Assembly: GCA_029933895.1 (NCBI GenBank)
Contig: JAOZNG010000001.1
Span: forward strand, 8,425 to 20,746
Reading direction: 5' to 3'
DNA: 12,322 bases
From: an archaeon
Lineage (GTDB): Archaea > Altiarchaeota > Altiarchaeia > IMC4 > QMZM01
Part shown: piece after piece, positions 1 through 8,298 of the stretch
How positions within the stretch are numbered: position 1 is the stretch's first letter
Layout: each line of letters starts with the position of its first letter
The notes under the pieces: model-generated
Seen by the model: the letters and a program-made list of their open reading frames with translations, nothing else
What the model was told of the DNA's origin: nothing
The model's database searches: none
Program-made: the position numbers and the translations under genes

Positions 1-150
1 CCACACACTGTTCCGGCAAAGCCAGTCCCCATAGCATCCCTCATGCTGCCTGTCCTCACAGTCAGCAGGCAGAGAGCACTCCCCCGTATTCAAGCAACCC
101 GTTAATGCCATACAGGATAAAAACAGCGATAAACAAACCAGGTTTTTCAT
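1..150 (-). CDS. Cys-rich lipoprotein, 5' part only
   Basis: The reverse complement opens at an ATG at 148-150 and stays open for 50 codons to the window edge. It starts M-K-N-L, has a hydrophobic stretch, and then the lipobox A-L-T-G-C with Cys19 as the likely lipidated residue. This predicts an exported, membrane-anchored lipoprotein. After the lipobox come four more cysteines (25, 31, 39, 45), with W43, spaced as C-x5-C-x7-C-x5-C. Such short Cys-rich modules occur in exported archaeal proteins and may form disulfides. The catalytic or binding part lies outside the window, so the function is unknown. A TATA-like element about 27 nt upstream and no good ribosome-binding site suggest a leaderless message. 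The gene diverges from the S-adenosylmethionine synthetase gene. The start and lipobox are clear; the product class is inferred. Confidence 0.72.
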   Translation of the reverse strand, partial: MKNLVCLSLFLSCMALTGCLNTGECSLPADCEDRQHEGCYGDWLCRNSVW

Positions 151-173
151 ATCCTTAATGTATGTACTGCAGG

Positions 174-200
174 GAATATAAGTCGGGGATTTTATTTATA
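174..200. promoter_or_regulatory. Divergent promoter region, lipoprotein gene / mat
   Basis: Two TATA-like elements are visible. On the minus strand acttatattc (174-183) sits about 27 nt before the lipoprotein ATG, which fits leaderless transcription. On the plus strand tttatttata (191-200) sits about 49 nt before the mat ATG, predicting a leader of roughly 20-25 nt. Assignment rests on spacing and composition only. Confidence 0.42.
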
Positions 201-243
201 GCCGTATCCTCCAAAATACTAAAATATCAAAAGCTGGTAAAAA

Positions 244-1419
244 ATGGGCTCAAATATCGTGGTAGATTTCCCAGAGATACAGGGCATAGAGCAGCAGATG
301 GTGGAGATAGTGGAGAGAAAGGGTTTAGGGCACCCCGACTCCTTATGCGACGGGATCGCTGAATCAATATCAAGGACCTTATCCATGGAATATCTGGAGA
401 GGTACGGGAGAATAATGCACCATAACACAGACCAGGTGGAGCTGGTTGGGGGGGCAGCAGACCCCGTATTCGGCGGAGGAGAAATGATTAAGCCGGTGTA
501 TTTCTTACTCAGCGGGAGAGCAACCAACAGGGTTGGAGGAGATAGAATCCCCGTCTCAGAGATGGCTATAAAATCAGCTAAAGAGTATCTAAACAAAAAC
601 CTCAAGCATATAGATATCGAAGAGTTCGCAGAAATCGATGAAAGGATTGGTGAAGGCTCTGCGGACCTGAAGCATGTATTCGATGAGAAAGGCGTGCCTA
701 AATCCAACGACACATCCTTTGGTGTCGGATTCGCCCCCTTCTCTCTTGTAGAGAAGACAGTGCTGGAGACGGAGAGATATATGAACAGCAAGCTGAAAAT
801 CAAGGCCCTGGGGGAGGATGTGAAGGTTATGGGTGTCAGGAACAAAGACAGGATTTCATTAACCATTGCTGCAGCAATCGTTTCCAAACACGTTCAAGAC
901 ATGGATGACTACAGGAATGTGATAGAGAAAATCCACGAGAAACTAGGCGTTTTCACATCCAGGCTTGCAGGCAGGGACATAGAGATAAACATAAACACAG
1001 CAGACAACTACGATAAGGAATCAGTATACCTCACATATACGGGAACAAGCGCTGAGCAGGGAGATGACGGCTCAGTTGGCCGAGGAAACAGAGCCAACGG
1101 GTTGATTACACCATACAGGCCCTCCTCCATGGAGGCAACCTCCGGGAAAAACCCCGTAAACCATGTCGGTAAGATCTACAACCTCCTCTCCAACGAAATA
1201 GCCAGGGATATAGCGGGGGAAGGAGCGAGAGAGGTCCACGTTCGGATAATGAGCCAGATAGGGAAGCCCATAAACAAGCCGGTGATAGCTTCAGTGAACA
1301 TAATAGATGACTACGACAGGAAACTGGAGAAGGAAGCCTGCAGGATAACCGGATGGTGGCTGGAGAACATCACAGAGATAACAGAGCTGTGCGTGAAGGG
1401 CCGAATCACAACCTTCTAG
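244..1419 (+). CDS. mat: S-adenosylmethionine synthetase, archaeal type
   Basis: This enzyme makes S-adenosylmethionine from methionine and ATP in the cytosol, supplying methylation and radical SAM enzymes. At 391 residues it matches the archaeal MAT family (about 400 residues), which is very divergent from bacterial MetK. Visible family motifs are [17 protein letters not shown] (24-40), [12 protein letters not shown] (59-70), [17 protein letters not shown] (267-283), and the block from TPYRP (289) through [14 protein letters not shown], ending near 313. These glycine-rich and acidic blocks form the ATP, phosphate and metal site. The family usually reads RPMSMEA, whereas this protein has RPSSMEA. 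The start is the ATG at 244; only a weak GGT-containing site precedes it. The gene stands alone on the plus strand, with a T-rich tract right after the stop. Identification is secure. Confidence 0.97.
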   Translation: MGSNIVVDFPEIQGIEQQMVEIVERKGLGHPDSLCDGIAESISRTLSMEYLERYGRIMHHNTDQVELVGGAADPVFGGGEMIKPVYFLLSGRATNRVGGDRIPVSEMAIKSAKEYLNKNLKHIDIEEFAEIDERIGEGSADLKHVFDEKGVPKSNDTSFGVGFAPFSLVEKTVLETERYMNSKLKIKALGEDVKVMGVRNKDRISLTIAAAIVSKHVQDMDDYRNVIEKIHEKLGVFTSRLAGRDIEININTADNYDKESVYLTYTGTSAEQGDDGSVGRGNRANGLITPYRPSSMEATSGKNPVNHVGKIYNLLSNEIARDIAGEGAREVHVRIMSQIGKPINKPVIASVNIIDDYDRKLEKEACRITGWWLENITEITELCVKGRITTF

Positions 1420-1420
1420 G

Positions 1421-1429
1421 TTTTTCTTT
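1421..1429 (+). terminator. T-tract after mat
   Basis: The run tttttcttt starts 2 nt after the mat stop codon. Archaeal RNA polymerase terminates on U-rich stretches, so this is a plausible terminator. No stem-loop precedes it. Confidence 0.45.
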
Positions 1430-1442
1430 AATTGAATTCAAT

Positions 1443-1579
1443 ATGAAAATTTCCTCCGGGAAAGAAGCCGCTGAATTGGTGGATGATTTCATATGCCAGA
1501 AAAGGCAGGGATGGTGGAAGAGAAACGACTTGAATTAAAGGAAAACACAAGAATAAGCAAGCTCCTCATACTTAGATAG
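1443..1579 (+). other. Possible small or frameshifted ORF pair between mat and DUF35 gene
   Basis: The 163-nt gap between the convergent mat and DUF35 genes (1420-1582) holds two short overlapping plus-strand reading frames. One runs from an ATG at 1443 to a TAA ending at 1538 (31 residues, starting MKISSGKEAAELVDDF). The other runs from an ATG at 1493 to a TAG ending at 1579 (28 residues, starting MPEKAGMVEEKRLELK). The second frame is open upstream to 1487, so one frameshift near 1487-1495 would join them into a charged peptide of about 46 residues. Neither has a convincing ribosome-binding site, and I recognise neither. They could be a gene remnant, a real small protein, or chance. Confidence 0.2.
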
Positions 1580-1582
1580 GAC

Positions 1583-1990
1583 CTAGTGATCCTTAAGCTT
1601 GAACTTGTAGCCGTATCTTATTATTCCCTCTCTTCCGTCAGCTATAACCTTCCTGAAAACCTTCTCCACCCTGCTGCCGATTTCCACATCCCCAGGCTTA
1701 CAGTCCACTATCTGGGATAACAGCCGGGGCCCCTCAGCCAGCTCAATAATACCCAGTACGTAGGGCTTCTGGAACTCGAATCCCTCAGGGGGGGTGTGTA
1801 TCACGGTATAGGAGTAAACCCTTCCATCACCCGAGAACCTGAATTCCTCAATATTCCCCGCCCTCCGGCAGTCAGGGCATATATCCCTGGGGGGGAAGAA
1901 TTTATTCCCGCAGTTGCTGCATCTAGTCCCCACGAGGTTATATCTCTGCGGGATCAACCGCCAGTGTGTTGCTATACCCGTCATTTTCAC
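1583..1990 (-). CDS. DUF35-type Zn-ribbon/OB-fold protein of the thiolase/HMG-CoA synthase complex
   Basis: This is a 135-residue acyl-CoA-associated protein. Its N-terminal part has four cysteines in a rubredoxin-like zinc ribbon (C24-x2-C27 and C38-x2-C41), and the rest is an OB-fold containing the GDGRVYSYTVIH strand pair (about 54-65). In the archaeal thiolase/HMG-CoA synthase complex, structurally described from Methanothermococcus, the DUF35 protein bridges the two enzymes. Its place directly after both genes here supports that role. The reading frame opens with a GTG whose first bases overlap the thiolase stop (gtga, 1987-1990), implying translational coupling. An ATG two codons later (1982-1984) is an equally reasonable start. 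The protein has no catalytic residues of its own that I can identify. It is the last gene of the operon and converges on mat. Confidence 0.92.
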   Translation of the reverse strand: MKMTGIATHWRLIPQRYNLVGTRCSNCGNKFFPPRDICPDCRRAGNIEEFRFSGDGRVYSYTVIHTPPEGFEFQKPYVLGIIELAEGPRLLSQIVDCKPGDVEIGSRVEKVFRKVIADGREGIIRYGYKFKLKDH

Positions 1991-3150
1991 TCATTGCTTA
2001 ATATATGGACTACACAGGTTCCCCCTGAGCCACCTACGTTGTGCGTCAAACCTATTTTAGCATTTTCAACCTGCCTCTTACCTGCCTCACCCCTTAACTG
2101 GGTCACCGCCTCCACAACCTGCGCTATACCTGTTGCTCCAACAGGGTGGCCTTTGCCCTTCAAACCCCCGCTGGTGTTTACTGGGATGCTTCCATTAATG
2201 GAAGTCTCATCTTTTTCAGTGAACCTGCCGCCTTCACCCAGCTGGCAGAACCCAAGGGATTCAATTGCCATAATCTCTGCTATGGCAAAGCAGTCATGCA
2301 CTTCCGCGAAGTCCACATCCTGAGGCTTTATCCCAGCCCGCCTGTAGGCCTCCCTTGCAGCCCTGGTTGCGGCATCGGTCCTGGAAACACACTCGCGGTC
2401 ATGTAAGGCGATGGTATCAGTAGAGCAGGAGGATGCATTAATCCATACAGGATTATCGCATACCTTTCTTGCTTTCTCACCAGAGGCTAGGACTACAGCA
2501 GCTGCGCCATCGGTTATTGGAGAACAGTGCAGTAACCTGAGCGGGTCAGCTACCGGTGTGGAATTCATCACATCCTCAAGGGTCACCCTGAACCTGAACT
2601 GGGCCTTAGGGTTTAATACAGCGTTGTCGTGGTTCTTAACCGAAACCTGTGAAATCTGCTCCAGTGTAGTCCCGTATTCATACATGTGTCTCCTGGCCAT
2701 TAGGGCATAGAGGCCGGGGAAGGTAGCACCCTTGAACGCCTCCCACTCCTGGTCTCCGGCACCCATCAGGGTGACAGCAGCTGAGTTAGATGCTATGTCC
2801 GTCATCTTCTCAACACCACCCACAACCACGTAATCCATCTCCCCTGACTTGATTGATAGATAGGCTTCCCTTAAAGCCAATGCCCCAGATGAGCAGGCCG
2901 CCTCCACCCTGGTAGCCGGAATACATTTCAGGCCTGAGTGGTCGGCTACCAGAGAGCTTACATGCTCCTGTCCAGAGAAAAGCCCGGGGGACATTGAGCC
3001 AACATACAAGGCGTCAATCTTCTCACCCTCAATACCGGAATCATTTATTGCTTCAGTACCTGCCTCAGTAATCAATGAACGAAAGCTTTCATCCCACAGC
3101 TCCCCGAATTCCGTGATACCTGCACCGATTACAGCAACCCTTGAGGTCAT
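1987..3150 (-). CDS. Acetoacetyl-CoA thiolase (archaeal SCP-x-like)
   Basis: This enzyme condenses two acetyl-CoA into acetoacetyl-CoA, the first step of the mevalonate route to archaeal lipids. The 387 residues match the archaeal SCP-x-like thiolases. The nucleophilic cysteine is C86 in VEAACSSGA. Further thiolase motifs are EVHDCF (about 284-289), [14 protein letters not shown] near 329-342 with the catalytic histidine, and the C-terminal HNVGGSGGT glycine loop. The ATG at 3148-3150 overlaps the upstream HMG-CoA synthase stop (ATGA), and a GGGGTGG site lies about 10 nt upstream. The condensation is unfavourable on its own. In archaea it is pulled forward because this enzyme passes the intermediate directly to HMG-CoA synthase through the DUF35-bridged complex, and both partners are neighbours here. 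A more general acyl-CoA thiolase role is possible but unlikely in this setting. Confidence 0.93.
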   Translation of the reverse strand: MTSRVAVIGAGITEFGELWDESFRSLITEAGTEAINDSGIEGEKIDALYVGSMSPGLFSGQEHVSSLVADHSGLKCIPATRVEAACSSGALALREAYLSIKSGEMDYVVVGGVEKMTDIASNSAAVTLMGAGDQEWEAFKGATFPGLYALMARRHMYEYGTTLEQISQVSVKNHDNAVLNPKAQFRFRVTLEDVMNSTPVADPLRLLHCSPITDGAAAVVLASGEKARKVCDNPVWINASSCSTDTIALHDRECVSRTDAATRAAREAYRRAGIKPQDVDFAEVHDCFAIAEIMAIESLGFCQLGEGGRFTEKDETSINGSIPVNTSGGLKGKGHPVGATGIAQVVEAVTQLRGEAGKRQVENAKIGLTHNVGGSGGTCVVHILSNE

Positions 3151-4196
3151 TTTTGCAGCGCCACCCCTTTTAGCTTACCCTTGTATTTCACATACACTGA
3201 ATAATCAATGTATTCCTTTCCATCAATATAGTCTCTTACCGTCTTCCTGTTTCTTTTCTCCTCGTTTCTTCCATTAACCTCTACTATGAAGGCATCGGAG
3301 CCGGCTCCTGAGCCATACGAGACTGCGAGAATCAAATCACCGTTATTTGCTCTATCGAGTATAGCAGCCAGCCCTAATGGTGTGGCTCCCGAGTAGGTGT
3401 TCCCTATGTCTGAGATCAACATTCCAGTCTCCAGCTGCTCTTTCCTGAAGCCCAGGGTTTTCGCGGCATTAAGCGGGAACTTGCCATTTGGTTGATGGAA
3501 AACAACGTAATCAAAGTCCTCCGGCTTTTTATCATTCCTCTCCATTATCACCTTCGCTGCTGAGATAACATGCCTGAAGTATGCTGGTCTGCCGGTGAAC
3601 CTCGCCCCGTGGGAGGGGAAGTCCACGCCCTCCCTTCTCCAGAAGTCAGGGGTGTCTGTGGTATAAGAGCAGGTATCTACTATCTCTGCTATGGTATCTT
3701 TTTTGCCTATTATGTAGGCTGCTCCTCCAGCAGACGCTGTATACTCTAAAGCGTCACCTGGCTTCCCCTGGGAGGTGTCTGCTCCGATAGCAAGCCCGTA
3801 TTTTATCATCCCGGAATCAACCAAGCCCATGCATGATTGCATCGCGGCTGTTCCTGCCTTGCAGGCGAATTCGTAATCAGCGGCCGTGAGATCCTCTACT
3901 GCATCTATTGCAGCTGCCACGATGGTTGCTGTAGGCTTTACAGCGTAGGGATGGGACTCTGAGCCCACATATATCGCTCCAATATCCTTGGCATCTATTC
4001 CCGCATGCCCTACAGCATTCCTTGCCGCCTCTACAGAGATGGTTGCAGTGTCCTCGTCCAGTGAGGGAACGGTTTTTTCATTGATTAGGAGGGATTCCCT
4101 GACTCTCTCACCGTCCATGCCCCATACCTTCGCTATTTCCTCCGCCTTAAGCCTGTATTTCGGCAGGTATACGCCGTATCCCACTATTCCAGCCAC
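3147..4196 (-). CDS. Hydroxymethylglutaryl-CoA synthase
   Basis: This enzyme joins acetoacetyl-CoA and acetyl-CoA to form HMG-CoA, the second mevalonate-pathway step. The protein has 349 residues, the usual archaeal length (about 345-350). All three catalytic residues are visible: Glu80 in [14 protein letters not shown], Cys112 in EFACKAGT, and His234 in [10 protein letters not shown]. The [13 protein letters not shown] and [11 protein letters not shown] motifs of the family are also present. The start is a GTG at 4194-4196, preceded by a GGGA site 7 nt upstream. No Met occurs before residue 27, which would be too far in, so the GTG is preferred. It lies 19 nt after the regulator gene and overlaps the thiolase gene by 4 nt, so it is co-transcribed with both. 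Confidence 0.96.
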   Translation of the reverse strand: MAGIVGYGVYLPKYRLKAEEIAKVWGMDGERVRESLLINEKTVPSLDEDTATISVEAARNAVGHAGIDAKDIGAIYVGSESHPYAVKPTATIVAAAIDAVEDLTAADYEFACKAGTAAMQSCMGLVDSGMIKYGLAIGADTSQGKPGDALEYTASAGGAAYIIGKKDTIAEIVDTCSYTTDTPDFWRREGVDFPSHGARFTGRPAYFRHVISAAKVIMERNDKKPEDFDYVVFHQPNGKFPLNAAKTLGFRKEQLETGMLISDIGNTYSGATPLGLAAILDRANNGDLILAVSYGSGAGSDAFIVEVNGRNEEKRNRKTVRDYIDGKEYIDYSVYVKYKGKLKGVALQK

Positions 4197-4215
4197 TTTA
4201 TTTTCCCTTGATTTT

Positions 4216-4923
4216 TCAGGTGTTCAGTCCCCTGAGATTTTTTATCAGATCCTCTTCATGTTCCAACGTGGAAACCATCAACGGTATGTTCTCTAGTTTA
4301 GCTATCTTTATGCCCAGCCTGTCCACATCGCCTGGTTTTAGGCCATGCATTATCACCATACTGGGCTTGGGTTTAGTCACCTTTATGGCTATCATAGGTG
4401 AGCGACCCATGTGTACCTTGGTAAATATCAACGCCCTGTTGGCTGATAAACCATAGAGTTTAATGAAATCCGATTCAGATAAGTCTGTGATGGCCTTTAT
4501 GGAGTCGATAACCGTGTATCCATTAAGGTAGATGTCTTTTATGTTTTTGTTTACCAACATGACACCCCTGACCAGCTTCTGTATTTTCGTGGCTGGGACA
4601 TCCTCCAGAAACTCCCTTATATCCAGTATAGCGTCTATGTCAATGTCTCTGGAAAACTTCTCCACCACTGTGCTGCCGTTTATTTCATCTAGGTCGAGCA
4701 GTGTTTCAATGTATCTCTTGATAAATCCAACTCCAGGCGACTTCCTCCGGTCCGACTCGTAGTCGGAGACAACGGAGGTAGAGATCCCCATGGCATCAGC
4801 CAGCCTGTATTGCTTGATTCCGAAGATCTCACGCCATTTCCTTAATATCTTACCTGGACATTTGGATATTATGACTTCACCGGCTATTTTTTTTGCCAGG
4901 ACGTTTTTCTTTTTCATATCCAT
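4216..4923 (-). CDS. HTH transcriptional regulator of the COG1709 type
   Basis: This 235-residue protein has a Cro/XRE-like helix-turn-helix at about 24-78 ([20 protein letters not shown], then [16 protein letters not shown]). It is followed by a linker and a C-terminal alpha/beta domain (about 110-235) with [20 protein letters not shown] and a final [13 protein letters not shown] segment. This architecture is that of archaeal COG1709 predicted regulators. These are often found next to HMG-CoA synthase, for example in methanogens, as recalled rather than searched. It is the first gene of the mevalonate-entry operon, 19 nt before HMG-CoA synthase, so regulation of that operon (and its own gene) is the natural inference. 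The effector bound by the C-terminal domain is unknown. A second ATG two codons in (4915-4917) is possible. A TATA-like box 27 nt before the first ATG suggests a leaderless transcript. Confidence 0.88.
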   Translation of the reverse strand: MDMKKKNVLAKKIAGEVIISKCPGKILRKWREIFGIKQYRLADAMGISTSVVSDYESDRRKSPGVGFIKRYIETLLDLDEINGSTVVEKFSRDIDIDAILDIREFLEDVPATKIQKLVRGVMLVNKNIKDIYLNGYTVIDSIKAITDLSESDFIKLYGLSANRALIFTKVHMGRSPMIAIKVTKPKPSMVIMHGLKPGDVDRLGIKIAKLENIPLMVSTLEHEEDLIKNLRGLNT

Positions 4924-5050
4924 TATCTCAGATTTTTATTTTATGGTATAAAAGATACTGCATTTATTAAACGTTGATTGACGAAATAAAAATATTTTTC
5001 ACATACCTGTTTTTTTATCAACCAATACAAATAATTATTCCCTCCACAAA
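4924..5050. promoter_or_regulatory. Divergent promoter region, mevalonate operon / mcm
   Basis: This is a 127-nt AT-rich gap between two divergent genes. For the minus strand, cttttata (4947-4954) is centred 27 nt before the regulator ATG, consistent with a leaderless mRNA. For the plus strand, the best TATA-like element is ataaaaata (4986-4994) within the palindrome aaaaatattttt (4988-4999), giving a leader of about 35 nt before the mcm ATG at 5051. No Shine-Dalgarno site precedes mcm. I see no convincing operator repeat beyond this short palindrome. Confidence 0.45.
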
Positions 5051-7114
5051 ATGGCTGACAAAAAAAACCAGATGGCTATGATAGAAGGCTTTCTTAAAAA
5101 GAAAAACAACCTGAGAGAGATAAACAGGATAGGGGAATTGTATCCTGAAAGAAAAAGCCTTTTCATAGACTACGGGGAGCTGGAGAGATACAACAACGAA
5201 TTAGCTGATGAAATAATCCAGGACCCGGATCGCATAATACGGATTTTCAACAACACACTAAAGGACAGGGTAACAATAAACCCTGAATTAATTGAGGACC
5301 CTCACTTCCACGACGAAGACCCCAGGATGTATGTGCGTTTCTACAACCTCCCCAAGCAGGAGAAATACACCATCCTGGTGAGGGAGATAACCTCAGATTA
5401 CGTGGGGAAGCTGATTTCCGTGGAGGGGGTAATAAACAAACAAAGCGACGTGTTGCCTAAGGTGCAGGTTGGAAGATTCTACTGCAATAAATGCGATACA
5501 GTACATGACGAGCCGCAGAACACCCGATTCCTGAAACCGCCCCTGTACTGTAAAGGCTGTAAGAAGAGAGACTTCCGTTTCGTGCCAGACGAATCCAGGT
5601 GGACTGACATCCAGAAGCTGGAGATACAGGAGCCGCTGGAGATGTTGAAGGGTGGGGAGCAGGCGAGGAGGATTGAGGTGTGGGTGGAGGATGACTTAAC
5701 GGATACAGCTAAACCAGGGGACAAGGTCATCGTTACGGGAACAGTAAGGCTGCTGCCACCGAAACAGAACAGCTCCGTCTATTTCAAATACGTTGACGCC
5801 AACAACATAGAGAGGGTGGAGAAGGAATTCGAGGAAGTGGATATAGGGGATGAAGAAATCAGGGAGATAAAGAAGCTCGCCAAAGACCCCAGAATCTATG
5901 ACAGCATCACCCACTCCATCGCTCCAGGGATCTATGGATATAATGAGGTGAAGGAGGCGATAGCCCTGCAATTGTTCGGAGGCAGGAGACATAAGAGACT
6001 GCCTGATGGAACAATGCTGAGGCCGGACATCCACCTCCTATTGATAGGCGACCCGGGTGTAGCTAAATCCAGGGTTCTGCAGTACGTGAACCAGATAGCT
6101 CCCAAGAGCATTTATGTGACAGGTAAAGGCACTACCGGAGCGGGATTGACTGCGACAGCTGAAAAGGACGAGTTCGCTGAAGGTGGCTGGACCCTGAAGG
6201 CAGGAGCCCTGGTTCTGGCGGGTGGGGGAATAGCGTGCATCGACGAGTTCGATAAAATGAACAAAGACGACAGGAGCTCTATGCATGAGGCCATGGAGCA
6301 GCAAACTATTTCAGTTGCTAAGGCAGGTATTGTCACCAAGTTCCTGGCAAATACATCTATCCTAGCAGCAGCTAACCCCAAATTCAGCCGCTTCGATTCA
6401 TATAAGCCTCTGGCAGAGCAATTCGATATACCCCCCACCCTGATAAGCAGGTTTGATCTAATCTTCCCCATAAGGGATATACTGGACAAGGAGCGGGATA
6501 CTGAGGTGGCGGAGCATATGCTAAAAATGCACCAAACCGACGAGGAGCAGGAGGACGTGAAACCTGACATAGACATCGACTTGCTGAGGAAATACATCGC
6601 CTACGCTAGAAAAAATGTTAATCCAGTGCTTACAAAGGATGCTGTGGAGAAGGTACGTGATTTCTATGTGGGTTTGAGAAGCGGTAGCAGCGAGACAGTG
6701 CAGGCAACACCAAGGCAGCTTGAGGCCCTGGTTAGGTTGTCAGAGGCTTCCGCTAAAATCAGGCTAAGTGACAAGGTAACTGTTAGTGATGCGGAGAGGG
6801 CTATCCGGTTAACCAGTTTCGTGCTGCAGGAGATCGCTTACGACGCTGCCACCGGAATGTTTGACATAGACAGGGTTGCAGCAGAACACTCGAAAACAGC
6901 CAGAGACAGAATCCGTGTCGTGGAAGATATAATGAAATCCCTGGCCGCTGAAAGCCCGGAGTATATGGCATCCCACGATGAAATCGTAGGGGAAGCTATG
7001 GAGAGAGGTATTGATAAATTCAAGACCGAACAGATTCTGGTAGAACTCAAAAACAAGGGAGTAATCTATGAGCCAAGGCACGGAAGATACATGTTCACCG
7101 AAGGCAGGGAATAA
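5051..7114 (+). CDS. mcm: MCM replicative DNA helicase
   Basis: This is the hexameric ATP-driven helicase that unwinds DNA at archaeal replication forks. At 687 residues it is full length. The N-terminal domain (about 1-260) carries a C4 zinc-binding site (C145-x2-C148 and C167-x2-C170) and an OB-fold. The AAA+ domain follows, with Walker A GDPGVAKS (333-340), the pre-sensor region TGKGTTGAGLTA, Walker B IACIDEFDKM (D398, E399), sensor 1 AAANPK (N442) and the arginine finger LISRFD (R467). A C-terminal winged-helix region (about 615-687) completes it. MCM Walker sites are frequent intein targets, but none is present. The ATG at 5051 has no Shine-Dalgarno site. The stop codon is only 5 nt from the end of the convergent downstream gene. 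Identification is secure. Confidence 0.98.
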   Translation: MADKKNQMAMIEGFLKKKNNLREINRIGELYPERKSLFIDYGELERYNNELADEIIQDPDRIIRIFNNTLKDRVTINPELIEDPHFHDEDPRMYVRFYNLPKQEKYTILVREITSDYVGKLISVEGVINKQSDVLPKVQVGRFYCNKCDTVHDEPQNTRFLKPPLYCKGCKKRDFRFVPDESRWTDIQKLEIQEPLEMLKGGEQARRIEVWVEDDLTDTAKPGDKVIVTGTVRLLPPKQNSSVYFKYVDANNIERVEKEFEEVDIGDEEIREIKKLAKDPRIYDSITHSIAPGIYGYNEVKEAIALQLFGGRRHKRLPDGTMLRPDIHLLLIGDPGVAKSRVLQYVNQIAPKSIYVTGKGTTGAGLTATAEKDEFAEGGWTLKAGALVLAGGGIACIDEFDKMNKDDRSSMHEAMEQQTISVAKAGIVTKFLANTSILAAANPKFSRFDSYKPLAEQFDIPPTLISRFDLIFPIRDILDKERDTEVAEHMLKMHQTDEEQEDVKPDIDIDLLRKYIAYARKNVNPVLTKDAVEKVRDFYVGLRSGSSETVQATPRQLEALVRLSEASAKIRLSDKVTVSDAERAIRLTSFVLQEIAYDAATGMFDIDRVAAEHSKTARDRIRVVEDIMKSLAAESPEYMASHDEIVGEAMERGIDKFKTEQILVELKNKGVIYEPRHGRYMFTEGRE

Positions 7115-7119
7115 AAAAA
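7113..7119 (-). terminator. T-tract after the pilin-like gene
   Basis: On the minus strand the stop codon (7120-7122) is followed immediately by a run of seven T (7113-7119), a typical archaeal U-tract terminator. The run overlaps the last two bases of the mcm stop codon on the other strand. Confidence 0.45.
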
Positions 7120-7533
7120 CTATTCCAGCCTGCAGCATATCTGTCTGTTTGTATTATAGCTACAGTCCCCTATATGGGAGTTAGAGTCCTGGAAGAGGGA
7201 TGCGACACACTCTCCACCTATTACACCACAGCTTCCGTAACTGCAGGAGATGTCACCCTCCGTTGAAGACAAACAAATGTCATCAGGGTAGCCTCCTGAG
7301 CCATCATACTCATTCACGTGGGAGTTATCACCTAAAGCCAGAGAAACAACACCGCCCTCCCCAGAAAAGCAGCCATCCCTCACATCCACATCCAGTGAAC
7401 CCCCGGTTATGCTGCAACAAACCCAGTAGGTATAGGAGCTTCCAGCACAGGTTCCAGCATGGCTATTTAATGTATCAGCCATCCTAAAGAGGCAAACCTC
7501 ATCAGCCATGCAGAGATTATCCCGTATAGTGCA
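7120..7533 (-). repeat. Three Cys-rich NSH modules (protein-level repeat)
   Basis: Residues 250-293, 298-342 and 344-386 of the pilin-like protein align as three copies. Each has an early Cys, a hydrophobic-rich strand (CLFRMADT, VVSLALGD, VASLFQDS), then N-S-H, and then a late Cys-containing strand (WVCCS, DICLS, QICCR). The NSH cores are 47 and 48 residues apart. The middle copy has lost most of its cysteines. The copies are divergent at DNA level, so the duplication is old or arrived as a domain array. Confidence 0.6.
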
Positions 7534-8280
7534 GGAAAGAGATGACTGAGCAGAGGCCATGACGGTGACGCTGTCTGAGGCTGTATCACCACCTGAATCA
7601 GTCACGGTACAGGTTGCAGTGTAAAAACCCGCACCAAGATAGGTGTAAACAGGATTCTGGCTTAAGCTGGTAGAGCCATCCCCGAAATCCCAGGAATACG
7701 AGATGTACGGGGGTGAGCCGCCGGATGGTGTGGCAGTGAACTGTACAGGCAAGGGAATCTCGCCACCTGTCACGTTAGAGGAGACCGTCAAGGACAAGGC
7801 TATTGATGATGATACATTACCGGATTCCACGACACCCCAAAGGCTGCCGTCGCTTGTACTCTCCACCCCGGTTCTGGTGTTGTTGTAGCTTATCCTCAGA
7901 GAACCTGAATAGAAATCCCCCTGCTCAAAAAAACCTGAAAGCCCGCTACTGCACGGCAAAGACCGCACCTCCGTTTTCCCTGAAGGAAGAATAGATGGAG
8001 ATAAGTCACTGCAGGTTACATCCTTTACTATGAAAACAACCCCATCTATCTGCACATCATCACCACCCCTGTTCACTAATTTAACAACAAACTGGTCGGT
8101 TGCTCCCAGATACAGAGCCCAATCCTCTAAATCCACTTCAGAAAACCCTGCCTTCCCCCTATCACCACCCCATCTTTCCAGAATACCGCTCTCCCAGACA
8201 AGAATGGAACCTATAATAACAACAATGATTACTAAACCAGCTACAATCATGTACTCAAGAGAGGCTTGACCTTTATTCAT
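7120..8280 (-). CDS. Class III signal peptide (pilin-like) protein with PKD domain and Cys-rich modules
   Basis: This is a 386-residue exported protein. The N-terminus MNKGQASLEYMIVAG fits a class III (archaellin/type IV pilin) signal: a short basic part, predicted cleavage between G4 and Q5 by an FlaK/PibD-type peptidase, then the QASLE box and a hydrophobic helix to about residue 29. Residues about 48-152 form a pilin-like beta domain (SGSLRISYNN...GSLWGVVE). A PKD domain spans about 158-243, with the hallmark WDFGDGS (197-203) and GAGFYTATCTVTDS. The C-terminal part (250-386) holds three related modules centred on NSH at 272-274, 319-321 and 367-369, two of them ending in a CC pair. The likely role is a surface or pilus-associated protein that binds a partner, polysaccharide or other cells; this is inferred. 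It diverges from a presenilin-like protease gene and converges on mcm. Confidence 0.85.
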   Translation of the reverse strand: MNKGQASLEYMIVAGLVIIVVIIGSILVWESGILERWGGDRGKAGFSEVDLEDWALYLGATDQFVVKLVNRGGDDVQIDGVVFIVKDVTCSDLSPSILPSGKTEVRSLPCSSGLSGFFEQGDFYSGSLRISYNNTRTGVESTSDGSLWGVVESGNVSSSIALSLTVSSNVTGGEIPLPVQFTATPSGGSPPYISYSWDFGDGSTSLSQNPVYTYLGAGFYTATCTVTDSGGDTASDSVTVMASAQSSLSCTIRDNLCMADEVCLFRMADTLNSHAGTCAGSSYTYWVCCSITGGSLDVDVRDGCFSGEGGVVSLALGDNSHVNEYDGSGGYPDDICLSSTEGDISCSYGSCGVIGGECVASLFQDSNSHIGDCSYNTNRQICCRLE

Positions 8281-8298
8281 CCTAATCCGATCTTGTTA

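Noticed and set aside
219..887. 222-codon minus-strand open frame opposite mat
   Set aside because: It lies fully antisense to a secure gene, is rich in Ser, Leu and Ile as expected for a shadow frame, and shows no motif or ribosome-binding site.
1796..2323. 175-codon plus-strand open frame across the DUF35/thiolase junction
   Set aside because: It spans the overlap of two well-supported minus-strand genes and has a Pro-rich shadow composition.
4924..5050. Replication origin next to mcm
   Set aside because: The region is AT-rich but has no Cdc6/Orc1 gene beside it and no recognisable origin recognition box repeats.
6047..6295. Intein in the MCM ATPase motifs
   Set aside because: The Walker A to Walker B region is continuous and of normal length, with no intein splice blocks.
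6112..6597. 161-codon minus-strand open frame opposite the MCM AAA+ domain
   Set aside because: It is antisense to conserved mcm motifs and its composition is that of a complement of coding sequence. No domain is recognised.
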